A stretch of DNA of 64,000 nt from Phyllostachys edulis (Eukaryota; Streptophyta; Magnoliopsida; Poales; Poaceae): assembly GCA_036346405.1 (NCBI GenBank), contig CM070548.1:87069333-87133332 (forward strand), in the 5' to 3' direction. Positions 21,151 to 33,004 of the stretch are shown piece after piece. Made by a program: the position numbers and the translations under genes. The notes under the pieces were generated by a model. That model was not told the DNA's origin and did not search any database. It saw only the letters and a list, made by a program, of their open reading frames with translations. Every line of letters starts with the position of its first letter. Position 1 is the stretch's first letter.

Positions 21151-22023
21151 CTGAAGCAAAGAAATATATGGTTATCTTTGGGATTGTGTTTGGCCAAAAA
21201 AAAGATGGGGCTATATAGGTAAACTACATCCTTCTTTCCAAGAACATTACAAGTTTGATTACACATACTAGAATATAAAATAATCTATCATGTAACAAGT
21301 GGTTGTGACATTGTTATATATATGTGGTTGGATATAATGTTGTGCATGTCGGCCATCGTGCCGTTCATATATATGTGCATGTTGGCCATCCTGCCGTTGG
21401 TTTTCTTGCAGGTTTTGGAAACCTCACCGTCGAGGGAGTCTTGTCGAAATTTTGTATTGACATTTTATGTTTTTTTTTGCGAGAGAAGAGCCGATCGAGC
21501 GGCGCCGAGTACCTCAGCGACCCGATCGCCTTCCTCTTGGCTGGTGCACTGCCGCGTCGCCTCGCCATTGCACCGACCCGCCACGCCCCGCTTAGCCCGA
21601 CTCCACCGCCACCCTAGGTATAACCCCTCTTCCGTATCATGGTCGAGATCACGTAACCCGATTAAGCGTCTCCGTTCGAAAGAGATACGGTTGGAAATAT
21701 GCGAATATTTCCATATCTAAAACCGTATCTGTTTGAATTGTCCACGTTTTTGGACAGCCAGCGGATGCGTAGGTGGGGTTAGTTTCCATAGTGCGATCTT
21801 TCCGTCCGAGATAGAGTTTGATACATCATCTCCTGTTGTTCTCGGATACACACTCTCCTGGCGGGGCGTGTATTTGGATTTGCCTCGAATAGGAGTAGAG
21901 CATGGAAACTAACCTCATCTACGGATCTCGCGTGGATTAGGACCTATCCTCACCTATTAGATAGTAGGAGCGTCGTGTAGATGCAATTGATGTTTATATT
22001 ACTGCCGCTATATATGTTAGAGG
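21151..22023 (+). other. CACTA leader region upstream of transposase
   Basis: No long frame with protein support. It holds ATATATATGTG runs (21316-21380) and a sequence near 21600-21960 rich in CGTATCATGG, ACGGTT and GTGGGGTTAGTTTCC that reads like the transcribed leader or intron of the TNP2 gene. A donor-like GGTATAAC follows CACCCTAG at 21616. Confidence 0.45.
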
Positions 22024-25000
22024 ATGGAGGACCGTGAGTGGATGTACACGGGCGCGCAAGTCGTGGTCAGTCACCAATGAATGGATCGACAAGACCGATG
22101 CTTTCTTGGAGCGGGCATTTGGCGTGGGCGCTAAAGGAGCGAGTAAAATTTCTTTGTCCTCGCGACAAATGTGCAAACAGAAAAGACAAGCGAAGAAGGT
22201 CATGGGGAACATCTTTGGAAGAATGGATTCTGGCAGACTATACGGTGGGTCTACCATGGTGAAGCCGATCGATGAGAGAGGAGGTGGTGAGACCACGCGT
22301 CGAGGATTATGATGTCGATGCGGGGTAGCGGACATGTTAAATGACTATCACGAGGCACGATTATTTGAAGGGCGACGGAGGAGGAGCAGAGGCAACCGCA
22401 AAGGCGTTCTCGACATGTTTGCCGCAACACGAAACCCCTTCACGGCGGACAAAGGTTTCTCAAGCTGGATGCCATTGGACGCATAATGGCGTTAAAGTCC
22501 CGATATAGCTTTGAGTCGAGACGCCGATGGTATGTTGGCGATTATTGGCACCGCTTCCGGAGGGTCACCTTTTGCCAAAGAGCATGCACGAGTCACAGAA
22601 ACTCCTTCGTGCACTTAAGATGCCGTATGAGCAGATACATGCTTGCCCGAAGGGGTGCGTCCTATTTAGGAGCGAATACGTGGAAGCAAAATCCGCCCAA
22701 AGTGTAAATCATCTAGGTTCACGGAGGTAGATTCGGTGATGGCGGAAGAGGCGACTTGACATTCCGTGACAATCCTCGGCACCTTCCGTTCATACCGAGG
22801 ATCCAACGGCTATACATGACCGAGGAATCCGTGAAACAGATGACATGGCACAAAAATGGCAAACGATACAATCCTGACAGGATGGTACATGCATCCGATG
22901 GTGAAGCATGGACCCACTTTGATGGCATTCATCATGAGAAAGCTAAAGAGGCTCGTAATGTACGTGTTGCGCTGGCAACAGATGGGTTCAATCCTTATGG
23001 AATGATGGCTGCCCCATACACATGTTGGCCCGTGTTCGTTATCCCCCTCAATCTCCCCCCCGGCGTATGCTTTCAACGACAGAACGTATTCTTGTCGTTG
23101 ATAATTCCTGGACACCCGGGGAATAATATGGGTGTGTTCATGGAGCCTGTGATTGATGAATTGGTCCGTGCTTGGGAGGAAGGCGTATGGACATACGACC
23201 GAGCTACAAAGAAAAACTTCAAAATGCATGTTTGGTACCACTACTCCCTGCATGACTTCCTGGCGTATGGGATATTCTCGCTGGTGTGTTCACGGAAGTT
23301 CCCATGCCCAGTATGCAAGGAAGGTCTGAGGTTCATTTGGTTGCAGAAGGGTGGCAAGTATTCATCGTTCGACAAACATCGGCAATTCCTCCCTCTTGAC
23401 CATGCATTCAGACGAGACATCAAGAACTTCACGAAAGGTGTCGAGTGATGCACTCGCACCACCGATAATGTGGTGCCGCGGTTCGTGAGCAGATAGATGG
23501 TCTCGTGGTCAATCCGGAAGGTGGTTTTGTGGGATATGGTGAGCAACATATGTGGACTCATAAGTCGGGCTTGACTCGGCTCCCCTATTTTGATGACCTT
23601 CTCCTTCCACACAACATTGATGTAATACACACTGAAAAGAATGTTGCCGAGGCACTTTGGGCAACAATCATGGACATTACTGACAAGTCGAAGGACAACG
23701 TTAAGGCTAGAGTGGATCCGCAAGCGATATGCGATAGACCAAACCAACATATGAAACCTCCTAGTCGCGGCAAGACATGGAGAAGGCCTAAGGCGATTTT
23801 GTCTTGAGCAAGCCCCAAAGGAGGAAGTACTAGAATGGATCCAGACGTTAATGTTCCACGATGGGTATGCGCTAATCGAGGAGGAGTGAACTTATCTACT
23901 ATGCGAGTCTTAGGGATGAAGAGTCATGACTACCACATATGGATTGGCGGCTTCTTCCGGCGATGGTTCGAGGCTATGTCCTCGAGCATGTCCGGCTAGT
24001 CTTTGGCGAGTTGAGCTATTTCTTTCATGACTTTGTGCCAAGGAGTTATCTCGGACCGTGATTGCCGACTTGGAAAGAATGGCACTGTGTTGCTCTGTAA
24101 GTTGGAGAAGATCTTTCCACCGGCTTCTTCAATCCGATCTGACATTTGATTTTGCACCTCCGTCTGAGGCACGAATGGGGGGGCCCGTGCAGGGCCGTTG
24201 GTGCTATCCAATCGAGAGATGTCTAAAGGTTCTTCGAAAGAAATGTAGAAATAAATACAAAATCGAGGCTTCCATTGCAGAGGCATACATTCTAGAGGAG
24301 GTGGCGAACTTCACAACAACATACTATGGTAACAACCTCCCTAGCGTGCATAATCCACCCCCTCGTTACAATGCTGGCGAAAATGAATCGAACCTCAGCC
24401 TTTTCCGAGGGCAACTCGGAAGCGCAAGTGCATCGACCCCCAAGACCTTGAATCATGAAGAGTGGCGCCATATCATGCTATACGTGTTGACCAACCTTGT
24501 GAAGTGGCACCGTACATGCGATAAGTTCTCAACGAACTTGTTAAATCTGCCGTCACTATTCTCGCATCCAACCCCTTGTTTCTCGTTAGTGCAGGAATTT
24601 CTTCATGAATTCAAGCGTCAATCAAGGATCCTACCCCACAAGCGGTAGATACCCTTCTTAGACAAGGTGCGGAAATGGAATGCCCGATTTCATTTCTTGG
24701 TTCAAGCGGAAGGTACTAGTCAATTTAGCTCGACTTAGTTTGACATTCCAAGTTACTCGTGCGTCGCGAATAATATAACGATGTATCTGCTTGAGCTTGC
24801 GGGGCGGAGGATGCGTCTATGTGTGCCGAGTTGAGACAGTTGCCGATGGCTTTGCCTATAGGGTCAGGTCATTTTACGGTTATGGCGTGAATGGATATCG
24901 CCGCACAACAAGCTCTGAGCGAGTCGGCCCAATCGAAGAACCACAAGTTCGGAGTTTTTTCGCCGGCGTTGATGAGGTCGAGTATTATGGAAGAATTGAA

Positions 25001-25350
25001 GAAATATCTGAACTCAAGTTTCATGGTTCCAAACCTTTTAATCCGTCATATTCAAATGCCATTGGTTTGATCCTGAAAGTAACGAGGCGGACATATTCTA
25101 ATCTTGGGCTAGTCGAAATTCGACGAGATTCCGTCTTACCAGAGAGCGATGTCTATATTGTGGCCCAACAGCCACGCAAGTTTATTATCTCCCATATGCG
25201 TGTCAAACCATAAGGCATCTTAAGGGTTGGGATATTGTGCATGTGGTATCGCCACACGGTAAAGTGCTTGTCCCAAGCGATGAAGATTACAACTTAGACC
25301 CAAACACATATGACGGAGAGTTCTTTCAAGAAGAGGGACTAGAAGGAGGT
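22024..25350 (+). pseudogene. TNP2-type CACTA transposase, decayed
   Basis: The ATG at 22024 opens MEDREWMYTG, the start of the transposase-associated domain (PF13963), continued after frameshifts by FLCPRDKCANR and LADYTV. The core (22756-23448) is a clean 230-codon Transposase_21 (PF02992) stretch: FIPRIQRLYMTEESVKQMTW, DGEAWTHFD, RNVRVALATDGFNPYG with a catalytic Asp, CWPVFVIPLNLPPG and FSLVCSRKFPCPVCKEGLRF. After a TGA the frame continues in pieces. The DUF4218 part (24058-24648) reads GRWCYPIERCLKVLRKKCRN and SIAEAYILEE. The DUF4216-like part lies at 24791-25213 (NGYRRTT, YYGRIEEISEL). At least five frame breaks; no longer active. The enzyme would cut and join CACTA ends. Confidence 0.9.
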
Positions 25351-25719
25351 TTGAGATAGACTTAACCGAAGCGATCGGAATGGAAGTAGACAATGAAAGC
25401 GGTTATTGAAGAGGATTTGGACATGAGGTGCAAAATGTGAAGGACTTACAAATGCTTGGCGATTACATTTAGACAATGACAATGGCAACATTGCTCATTA
25501 GGATAGTGTTGATTATTTCGACATGATTGATAGTGATGATGAGACTTATGATCCGGCTAATCCGATCATGAAGATTATTTCTAATACATGTAATACTATG
25601 TTATTTTGTAATTACGTTTTATTTATTTTGCATCTCTTTCTAAGTACTTCTTGTTTATCTGTGCTTATTGGTTTACTCTTTTTAATTGCGGTGATTGAAC
25701 AAAGATGGTGGGTGGTGGG

Positions 25720-27890
25720 ATGAGAAGCTAACGTCCTTGTCCGAAGGACAAGGACCGTGAACCGGGGAGAGTAGGAGGAGGAGCACTTGAGAGGGAGTCG
25801 CCTTGCCGCCCGTCGCGTGAGGAGGAGGAGGAGGAGCAGTGCCCAGGAGGGCCGAGGAGGCGCAGGAGGACTTGAGGAGGGCGCCTGAGGAGGCGAGGAG
25901 GACGCGCAGGAGGACGCCACAGAGGCGCAGGAGGACGACGAGGAGGAGGCGGCAGCAGGGGTTCCGCTTCCTCTAGTTCGTCGGCGTCTACTTGCGAGGT
26001 CCCACGAGCCTCCTCGGCGACCGATACCTCGTGAGAGACGCCCACGATTCGACCCGAGGGGAAAAGTAAGTAACTTTAGATGTTATCACTACTTTATATG
26101 ATATGTTGAAAATCAAAATAGAAATTAATAATTTTCTTAATCACTTGGGCGAGGCGGGCGATTGTGGCGAGTGGAGGTGCTCACACACGCCAAGTCAATG
26201 GCATCCTCGGTCTTACGTGCAGGAGCACTTCCTGGCCTGGTTGAGTCGCCGGAGTGACGGGGTGGCCTACTCGTTTGACCACTCGCCGCCGCCCGATCTT
26301 GCAGATCGGGCCCGCAGGTATTCAACAACAAGGCGGAGGCGGGTGAAGCAAGAGCGTGGGTAAGTCTTCCTCGCACTACATTGCTCAATACATCGTATTC
26401 ATTGGACATTCTTGAAATAATGAATGGATACATCGTGTTTGTATGCGGATTTCTTTAGATGCCGGGGCGGACATGAGGCGAGGCGGATCACGGTGGCTAC
26501 CAAATCTTGCAAAAACTTCGTCGTGGACATGCATTACGAGCGCATCCGGCCGTCGTAACTTACGCAGGACCGTCCTTGGAGCGAAGGTCACCAAAAGGGC
26601 CTTAAGAACCATGATTGACCGGGACGATTACTGCAGTAAATCTGAACATTATCTGATTCCTTTTGAGATTAAGTAGGCTTAATTTCATCTTCGATATGTC
26701 ATGTACTTGATGGCACGTAGATGATTCCTTATTGGTGCGCCACGCATCCCGATCTTTGAGAGCAGATGGTGCACAAGTGGTGCTCACGCGAGTGGAGGAG
26801 ACGCACAACTTGTGCCGGGCGGCGTTTGATGATGCAGTGTAGCACACCATCAAGGTAGCCGCAACCTCGGCGGATCTGCAGAAACATGGGTATGCGAATT
26901 CATTTATTTATTCTAACGCTCAGTGCATGATTTGAATCATCTTCTTTGTTTTTCTCGCGATCGGCGTCACATGGTGGCCACCTTGCTCCATCTTCAAGGC
27001 ATTTGCTATGGCCCACAAGGGCAAAGCGGACGTCCGACGTCGACTACAACCCGGAGGGCGGCCCGAGGCGTCTGACAATGCGACCGTCCACAACCGCCTT
27101 TAGTGACTACACATCGATGGCAAGGGAGGTCCATGGGCGAGTGCGATCCGAGCACCGAGGACCTTGATGGAGAAGTCGTCATGAGGGTGGGAGGAGGCAA
27201 GAAGCATGGGCGATCTTGGCGAGCGGCGGCGAATCGACTCGGCCGCTTACTCCGATCTCTCAGATTCGAAGCAAGCAAAGACGAGGACGAGCCCGACCAT
27301 ACGACCTCGGCGGGACACTTCACACCACCGGGTGGAGGCACTCGAGGTTATTCTGGTTTATTAAATGCGTTCATTGGTTTTTTCATACCTTTCCTTTGCA
27401 TTATTGTAACATTGGGGTGAATATATTGTAGGCCCATTTGGAACAAGAGAGGAGGATCTGAGCAGATGCAAATCTGATGGAGATGGGGTGGAGGCGGCGG
27501 GAGGCCGAGCGGCGGAGGATGGCGGAGATTCTTGATACATGCAAAGTCTTGGCGCCCACTGGTGTAGCTCCGCCACCTTCGCTATTCGCTCCACCTCCAC
27601 CTCCTCACTATTCTACTCCTGTGAGTATAAATGTTTTAGTTTGTATGTTCATGCTTACGGTCAAACCTAGTGGAGTATGAAAGTTTTATTCATGTATATA
27701 TGGTATACATTTATCTTGTCTCACACATGCAATCTCTTCTCCTTTGTGCAGAATCAATGGCGGGATCGAGCGATCCTCATGCTTGATGAATCCTTCACCA
27801 AATCAGTCTCATTGGCCATCTTGGTGATACTACTTGTGGTTGTTAATGGTACTTCTATTTGCAATTATGGTTGTAGATGATGGAGCACTT
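25720..27890 (+). pseudogene. Second CACTA gene (Transposase_24-like), decayed
   Basis: Blocks in different frames keep an order known from plant En/Spm accessory proteins (PF03004): an acidic/repetitive leader (25750-25980, GAGGAG runs), FVVDMHYERIRPS at about 26518, a heptad-rich part, then AHKGKADVDYNPEGGPEA (27009), EYDPST-like CDPSTEDLDGEVVMRVGGG (27155-27203), RRREAERRRMAEIL (27500-27535) and PPPSLFAPPPPPHY (27572-27610). A GTGAGT donor at 27619 and a TGTGCAG acceptor at 27752 define the last intron. The product in related elements is a DNA-binding partner of TNP2. Interrupted by stops; not functional. Confidence 0.72.
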
Positions 27891-27904
27891 GGATTACTTG
27901 TGAA

Positions 27905-28035
27905 GTTATTTGTGATATATTGTGAGACATGTGATGTTTGTGATATATATGTGGTGTTGGTGATATATATGTGCTGTTGATGATATATATGTGATGTTGA
28001 TGATATATATGTGATGTTGATGATGTTTGTTATAT
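27905..28035 (+). repeat. Minisatellite, unit about 21 bp
   Basis: Tandem TGATGATATATATGTGATGT units, about five to six copies with small changes, just downstream of the second CACTA gene. Confidence 0.85.
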
Positions 28036-28094
28036 ATATCTTATGTTTGTTTGGATGGGATGTAAAAACAAGTAAAAATCTTTTTTCAAATCAC

Positions 28095-28580
28095 TTTGTC
28101 GAGTGCAATGGCCATGACACTCGGCAAAGTGACCATATTTTGTCGAGTGCAATGGCCATGACACTCGGCAAAGTGACCATATTTTGCCGAAAGTGCCACG
28201 GGCCGGACACTCGGCAAAGATGGCTGCTTGCTTAAAGTGTCCTCTGGTGGCACTTTCGGCAGACGCCACCTTTGCCGAGTGTTTCATTCAATGGCACTTT
28301 CGGCAAGCGGAGACCTTGCCGAGTGCTTGACCTTGACACTTTCGGCAAAGAGGTCATCACGGTGGCACTTTCGTCGTCACGGCGACTTTTCTTTGCCGAG
28401 TGTCGTTAGCACTTTCGGCAAAGCCTTTGCCGAGTGCCGATAAAGTGCACTTTCGGCAAAGGGTCTTTGCCGATAAACCTGCTTATCGGCGCCCTTTGCC
28501 GAAAGTGTAGCACTCGGCAAAGCCTTTGCCGAGTGTACATCGGCCTTTGCCGAGTGCCTGAGGCACTCGGCAAAGAAGTT
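28095..28580 (-). repeat. Right subterminal repeats of the CACTA element
   Basis: More than fifteen copies of GCCGAGTG and CACTTTCGGCAAA words, including a direct repeat of about 52 bp (28097-28148 and 28149-28200, TCGAGTGCAATGGCCATGAC). They mirror the left end. Confidence 0.9.
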
Positions 28581-30902
28581 GTCTCCGGTAGTGTGACGAC
28601 CTCGAACGAGGTGGGGTGGCAGGAGGCGGCATGGGATCCGCCGCCAGAAACGAGGAAGGAGGTCAGCAGTGGGGAGAGGTGGAGTCTGGGCGGCGGTGGA
28701 GGAGGTGGCCGGCGTCGGTAGCCGCGTCGGGTGGTAGTAGTGGTGGGGGAAGGGTTCGTGTCAAACCCGGATTTCGCTATCCAAAATCCTCTGTAAACAA
28801 TACTGCGCTATTCCCTGGATTAGTAGATAGCGCTCACAGATACATCACTGAATCATTTCATACATATCGTAAACCAAACCATGCATTAATTAAACAATAT
28901 CAGAGTTTACATAGACCGCGTCGGGTCAATTTTTACAGTAGGGCCGAACTAGGCCAAATGATTACATTACATAAAAGCAGAAGCGGTAGCAGAAATAAAA
29001 GGGGTAGAGCACATCTCACCACAAGCAAGTGACTAGGAAACCAATGTACGACCGATATTATTTAGAGACCTGGGTAATATTGGTAGTACATGAGTATCGA
29101 CGGAGTCAGCTAGACTAGGGCGAGACTAGGACAACTACAGACTAAACTACTCTTCATCAGCTTCTTGGCCTTCAACGTCTGGATCCTCATAGTACGCATA
29201 ATGTCCTTGATCCACGAGCTCTGAAGGGTTTTGGGGAGAGTGAGAGTGAGCACAACTTTCGTCCTCGCGAACCAATACGCAATGCAATAGTTATACATGC
29301 AAGGCTTTATCAAGGATGGCTTGGGTTTTTTTATTTTCTAAAGCAACATTTTTAATTATTATAGATAGAAATTTTTATCACTTAGCATTTTTACTAAATC
29401 ACATTTTATTAAGGAGATTAATTGTGCAATATTTATAACAGTAGAGGTTACCTCCACCTAATGCTTATTTTGATTGGGGTTACATCCACCGATTAATAAC
29501 ACTGGGTAAGACTACCAAGGGAAATCCAAATTCAGGGCTAGGTGAGCCTAACAAATTTTTCATCCCACCCACAAAGTTTATAAATAGAACTAACTCGAGT
29601 AAGTTCCCATGTCTGCCTTTGACCGTGGGCACGGCTGTTTGAACAGTTTATACTCTACAGAGATTGTACAACTTTACCCACAAAAGATAATCGTCATGAT
29701 ATATACATACGTTTCCTTAGACATGTGAATCAAGGGGAGATTACCACAAGGCCTTTACAAAGCATCCCTCAGTATTAGTTACACCTGCTAAGGTTTCACC
29801 TGAGAAGGGGCTCCCACACCTACGTCAACCCTTACCCAAACCCCCTCTTGCGCCTTTATGACTTACGCCCACACAGATGCGTAAGCGGTGCACCCCAACT
29901 TGTAGCCACAAAGGCTTACGGCGTCGTGGGTCATCTACCTGGTGCAACCCGTACCGATGGATACAAATTATTTAGCCAGGTCGACACCATTATAGACTTG
30001 TGGTTGTACTGTTTTACATTGGGAGGTTATCACAGGATTAAGTCCTTAGGGTCATCTGGGCGGTTCATACCACATTCCCAACATTCCACATACCAATATT
30101 TCCTTGGCTACAACAGCACCCACACCATCATACCATCCACCTAGATGTGGTAACAGCAAGTTTTTAGGGGTTTTGAGAACATAAATTAGAATGCCTCAAT
30201 ATTCCAGTCATTTACCCACAATGACTGCCCAACACAAGTTCATGAATTTAAAGATGATGGTTGGGGTAAATAAATACCCCGGTACTTAAGCAAGACTAGC
30301 ATGCCGCTTAAGTACGACCAACAGCTAGTATAGTTACCACATAATTACTACGGTGATAAGGATTAAGTATTTCAATTGTCAAGGATGGCATAATAATTAT
30401 TTAATAATCAAGTTGGTATTTAACTACCTTAAGACCATTTGACATACGTTTGCATAACGAAATTAAAGAATGCAATTTGGTATTTTTAAAAGATTATAAT
30501 TTGAATAAAATGTAGGCTCAATATGATCAAAGTATTGACTCACCTGGGTCTAAGGCATGAGTGTCTTGGTATTCTTGATCTTGATCAATCTGGGGCTATT
30601 CCACGTTCTCGAACTCTACTCGGACGGTTGCGCCGGAAAAAGAACAGACAGGAAAGCACAACTAATAAATATGCAATAAATATCAAATGAACTCCAAAAT
30701 AAACAAAACCTCTGCTAATATCAAGATCTTTATTTTAGAAATTTTTGGAAACAAATTTCACTTAAATCGGAGTTAGAACGGAGGAGATCGGGACGTTCGA
30801 AGCTTGGTTTTTGCAATAAAAACCAGAAAATAAAAAGGGGAGAGCGAAAATCTTTCGCTGACATGAGGGGCCCACTAAACAGTGACCTGATCCATGTGTA
30901 CA

Positions 30903-31346
30903 TGTTGTGGATTCCTTTTACGGCAAGAAGTACGAATGGCGGCGCAGGAAACAAGTGCCCAGTTTAGATGTTGTTTCGGACTCAGCAGTGCAGTCCGAAA
31001 ATACAACTCCGGTTCCATAACAAGAGTTCAATTCGGTTTTTTAGATTGAGTCAATTATTAGGATTGAGTCGGCTAGGATTCAAAGTCTAGCTCTATATGG
31101 CTGTAACTTAGTATAAATATATACAGCTTTGTATCGTGAAGGTCAGATAATGAAAAACTAGTCTTATCCTCCTCTCTTGAATTAGACATGTTCAGAGCTT
31201 CTCCGTGGTGACCAGTAAACCGTCGGCGCTAGAAGTTGAACCCGGTTCTTCTCGTTACCTTCTGTGTTCTCATCTGTCTGCACAAGATCTTCTTCTTCCT
31301 CCACTATCGACGCATCGCAAGCCTCGACGAAATCCAACACCTATCA
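30903..31346 (+). repeat. 5' LTR of element D
   Basis: 444 bp. TATAAATATATACAGC at 31115 is the likely promoter and is repeated at 35935 in the 3' LTR. Confidence 0.9.
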
Positions 31347-31349
31347 GTT

Positions 31350-31362
31350 TGGTATCAGAGCC
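31350..31362 (+). promoter_or_regulatory. Primer binding site of element D
   Basis: TGGTATCAGAGCC, the perfect initiator tRNA-Met type site, three bases after the LTR. Confidence 0.92.
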
Positions 31363-31377
31363 TTCATCTACGCTTCC

Positions 31378-32400
31378 GATGAGCAACCCGGTTTCATTGG
31401 AGGACCTCAGCAAGCAGCTTTCGTAGCTTATGGAGCAGCAACAACGAATTTCGCAGCAGCAGCAGCAACAGATGAGCGGCGATCTCGGTGACCTTAAAAA
31501 CCAGTACGTGGCCCATCATCTAGCCATCACCAGGCTTGAGCACGGCCAACCGGCAGGACTCGGCCAAAACTCATCGGGTGGCCTAGCAGCGATCACCACC
31601 GGAGATCAGGGGGATGGGAGACGTTCAACACCGAGGTTTCATAAACTGGATTTTCTGACGTTCGACGGCGATAGCGATCCATTGCCTTGGTTGAATCGAT
31701 GTGAACAATTCTTCCGCGGATAAAGGACACTCGAAGAAGAAAAGGTGTGGCTTGCTTCATATCACCTCACCGGCTCCGCTCAGCAATGGTATTTCCATCT
31801 AGAGCGCGACGAAGGAATTTTGTCTTGGGCTCGGTTTGCAGATTTCATGAATATTCGGTTTGGACCACCCATCCGCAGCAATCCATTGGGCGAGCTCGCA
31901 CAGCTCCGGCAAATACGGTCTGTTGACGATTATCAGAAGCAGTTCTTTGCCCTTCTGTGCCGGGTGGAGCGACTTTTGCCTCTACAGCAAGTTCAATTGT
32001 TCACAGCGGATCTTCTTCAACCACTGCATACAAACGTAGAACTTCAAAACCCAACGAATTTGCAAACGACGATGAGCTTGGCTCGAGCTTATGAACATCG
32101 GCTCGCAGTGGTGACAAAGGACATATGGGCCAGTACGGCTAAAACTCCTAATACAACTATACGATCCCAGAATGTGCCTCCGGCGGCAACAACAACCGGT
32201 CCAAAGTTTCCTAGGCCCGCGATAGCCACTTCGTCCACGACAGGAGTCCTACCGATGCCACCGACTGGGGGGACTGGTGCAGCAGGATCGCGTTTTAAGT
32301 GCCTTACTCAAGAAGAGATGAATGAACGCCGTCTGAAGGGCTTATGCTATAACTGTCCAAAAAAGTTCACCAAAAATCATAATTGCTCGTTCAAGGGCAT
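31378..32400 (+). pseudogene. gag: Element D gag
   Basis: The ATG at 31378 opens MSNPVSLEDLSKQLS and stops at 31423; a Gln-rich stretch (QQQRISQQQQQQ) follows. FHKLDFLTFDGDSDPLPWLN starts the capsid domain, which after a TAA at 31721 continues as VWLASYHLTGSAQQWYFHLE and FGPPIRSNPLGELAQLRQ. The zinc knuckle CYNCPKKFTKNHNC is at about 32347-32388. Apart from two stops the protein is nearly full length. It would build the element's particle. Confidence 0.92.
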
Positions 32401-32990
32401 CTACCTCATTGAGACCAACAAAGCCGATGCCATTGAAGACAGCCCTAAAGACATTCCGAAAATTTCACTGCATGCCCTTACCGGTATACGAACTGGCAAA
32501 ACAATGCAGCTTCCTGTCCACGTCCAAGGGGAAACCTTGCGCGCCTTGGTTGATTCCAGGCCGACCCATACGTTCATTGATATGGGGCTTGTTAGCCGCC
32601 TCGGTCTGCCGATGGAACCGCGACCGGGTCTCACGGTCACCGTGGCCAATGGCGATCGCGTTGAAGGTACAGGTGTGTGTTTGAACACCACTGTTTGCAT
32701 TGCTCAAGAGACCTTTTCGGTAGATTGCTATGCTATCCCACTCAATGGTTTCGACTTAGTCCTGGGCGTGTAGTGGCTCCGGACGTTGGGTCTGATTCTT
32801 TGGGATTTCAACCGCCTCACCATGTCTTTCTGGAGGACGGACCATCAAGTTGTCTGGACGGGATCAGAGGCAACGTCTCCAGGTGTTCAGACTCATGGTT
32901 GCGCAACCAAGGATCTCCTGGATGAACTTCTTCATGAGTTTGCGGATGTGTTTGAGGCACCTCACGGCTTGCCTCCGCCATGACGTCACG
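32401..32990 (+). pseudogene. Element D aspartic protease region
   Basis: ISLHALTGIRTGKTMQLPVH leads into the active site, which reads LVDSRPTHTFID where the family has D-S-G: the catalytic glycine codon is AGG (Arg) at about 32557. GLPMEPRPGLTVTVANG and NGFDLVLGV follow, with a TAG at 32771 in place of the usual D-W or E-W continuation. The changed glycine alone would inactivate the enzyme. Confidence 0.88.
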
Positions 32991-33004
32991 ATCACCGAAT
33001 TCAC

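Larger units (their letters stand above)
17378..28593 (+). mobile_element. CACTA (En/Spm) transposon, 11.2 kb, with captured host exons
   Basis: The left end reads CACTACCGGAGATGGCTTC and the right end, on the minus strand, CACTACCGGAGACAACTTC, so the terminal inverted repeat is CACTACCGGAGA. Both ends then share CTTCTTTGCCGAGTG. The flanks carry the 3-bp target duplication TGA (17375-17377, 28594-28596), the size known for CACTA elements. Inside, on the plus strand, are a TNP2 transposase and a Transposase_24-type gene, both decayed. On the minus strand are exons of a MADS-box gene and of MnmG/GidA. A giant hairpin follows the left end. The element was once autonomous-like but is no longer coding-competent. 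Confidence 0.93.

Noticed and set aside
28095..28580. Regularly spaced repeats resembling a CRISPR array
   Set aside because: Repeats occur in both orientations, are variable in spacing and belong to the CACTA subterminal region of a plant genome.
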